A DNA stretch of 64,000 bases, from positions 4,674,125 to 4,738,124 of the forward strand of contig NC_084599.1 of the NCBI RefSeq assembly GCF_033807715.1. Reading direction: 5' to 3'. Each line of letters opens with the position of its first letter. Within the stretch, counting starts at the first letter, position 1. Below are positions 63,372 through 64,000 of the stretch, piece after piece. Made by a program: the position numbers and the translations under genes. The notes under the pieces were generated by a model. That model was not told the DNA's origin. It ran no database searches and saw only the letters and a list, made by a program, of their open reading frames with translations. This DNA is from Cololabis saira (taxonomy: Eukaryota > Chordata > Actinopteri > Beloniformes > Belonidae).

Positions 63372-64000
63372 CGGGGGTCGGCAACCCGCGGCTCTAGAGC
63401 CATGTGGCTCTTTAGCGCCGCCCTAGTGGCTCCTGGAGCTTTTTCAAAAATGTTTGAAAATGGAAATAGATGGGGGAGGGAAATATATGTTTTGTTTTAA
63501 TACGGTTTCTGTAGGAAAACATGACACAAACATTCTTAAAGTGTTCCAATGCTGCAAAAATGTGTAGAATAAATCAGTATTAGGGCCATGCAGGAGAAAA
63601 AATATTTGAGAGGGGAAGACTTTTTTTTATTGTGCACTTCGAGAAAAAAAGTCGAAATATTGAGATTAATGTTGAAATACAATTTCAAGAATGAAGTCAA
63701 AACTTTGCCTTTTTTCCTCAACATTTCAACTTTTTCTTGACATTTCGACTTTTTTCACAAAATGTTGACTTTTTTCTCTAAATTGTACTTCAACATTAAT
63801 CTCGACATTTCAACTTTTTTCTTGAAGTGCATAATGAAAAAAAGATTTTCCTCCTCTAAAATATTATTTTTATTTTTCTCCTGTCTGGCCCTAATACTCT
63901 AACATAGATTTGCGTAACAAAAAGAGTCATGTGGAAAGACATTAGCATGCTCCATTTGCAGCCGATGACCTAGTTCTAACTAATATAAATACATGCAGCA
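63372..64000 (+). mobile_element. H-family hAT-like element, third copy, runs off the window
   Basis: Starts CGGGGGTCGGCAACCCGCGG and TGGCTCTTTAGCGCCGCCCT, as in copies 25008 and 32229. The last bases (CTAACTAATATAAATACATG) match the interior of the 32229 copy. A G-family element sits inside. Confidence 0.72.
63576..63898. mobile_element. G-family miniature element, complete, nested in H copy 3
   Basis: AGTATTAGGGCCATGCAGGA and CTCCTGTCTGGCCCTAATACT are inverted ends. The interior is degenerate CGAGAAAAAAGTCGAAAT-type sequence. Confidence 0.75.

Overview
The window looks like vertebrate nuclear DNA from a teleost fish, probably a percomorph. The evidence is split genes with GT..AG introns, proteins very close to vertebrate AKR1A1, SASS6 and SLC5A9, L1/Tx1-type, RTE-type and other LINE remnants, hAT-like, mariner-like and TTAA-flanked miniature transposons, and long microsatellites and minisatellites. 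No bacterial-type operons, rRNA or stand-alone tRNA genes were seen. Every exon boundary below was placed by hand from splice consensus, reading-frame continuity and family similarity. No alignment or transcript data were available.

Layout. (1) Bases 1-3102, minus strand: the 5' part of akr1a1 (NADPH-dependent aldehyde reductase), four coding exons. The gene runs off the left edge. (2) Bases 3.1-11.2 kb: intergenic, with a 20-bp-periodic array of CACGTG boxes near 4.55 kb and two degenerate L1/Tx1-type LINEs on the minus strand, broken by other insertions. (3) Bases 11524-35991, plus strand: complete sass6 (SAS-6, the centriole cartwheel protein), 16 coding exons, 591 aa. Its introns are packed with nested transposons and contain a roughly 41-unit minisatellite. 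(4) Bases 36.1-40.2 kb: intergenic repeats. (5) Bases 40508-42268, plus strand: an intronless 586-aa HIPK/DYRK-like protein kinase with its own TATA promoter. (6) Bases 42.5-49.1 kb: a tRNA-like SINE, LINE debris, miniature transposons and a 2.1-kb polypyrimidine block. (7) Bases 51085-62931 and beyond, plus strand: ten consecutive internal coding exons of slc5a9 (SGLT4). The first coding exon was not found and the 3' end lies outside the window.

The genes do not form a pathway: cytosolic carbonyl reduction, centriole duplication, a probable nuclear or cytoplasmic kinase, and Na+/sugar symport. The most unusual content is structural. slc5a9 exon 5 lies between complementary (TG)n and (CA)n tracts, with a (TG)68-T4 acceptor. 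The sass6 exon 5 acceptor is tandemly repeated four times with a 32-bp period. The sass6 intron 2 minisatellite seems to have grown from an internal segment of a miniature transposon. A perfect 29-bp hairpin lies just before slc5a9 exon 8. A family of CAGTACT-ended miniature elements occurs seven times in the window, once as an inverted dimer and once as host to another element.
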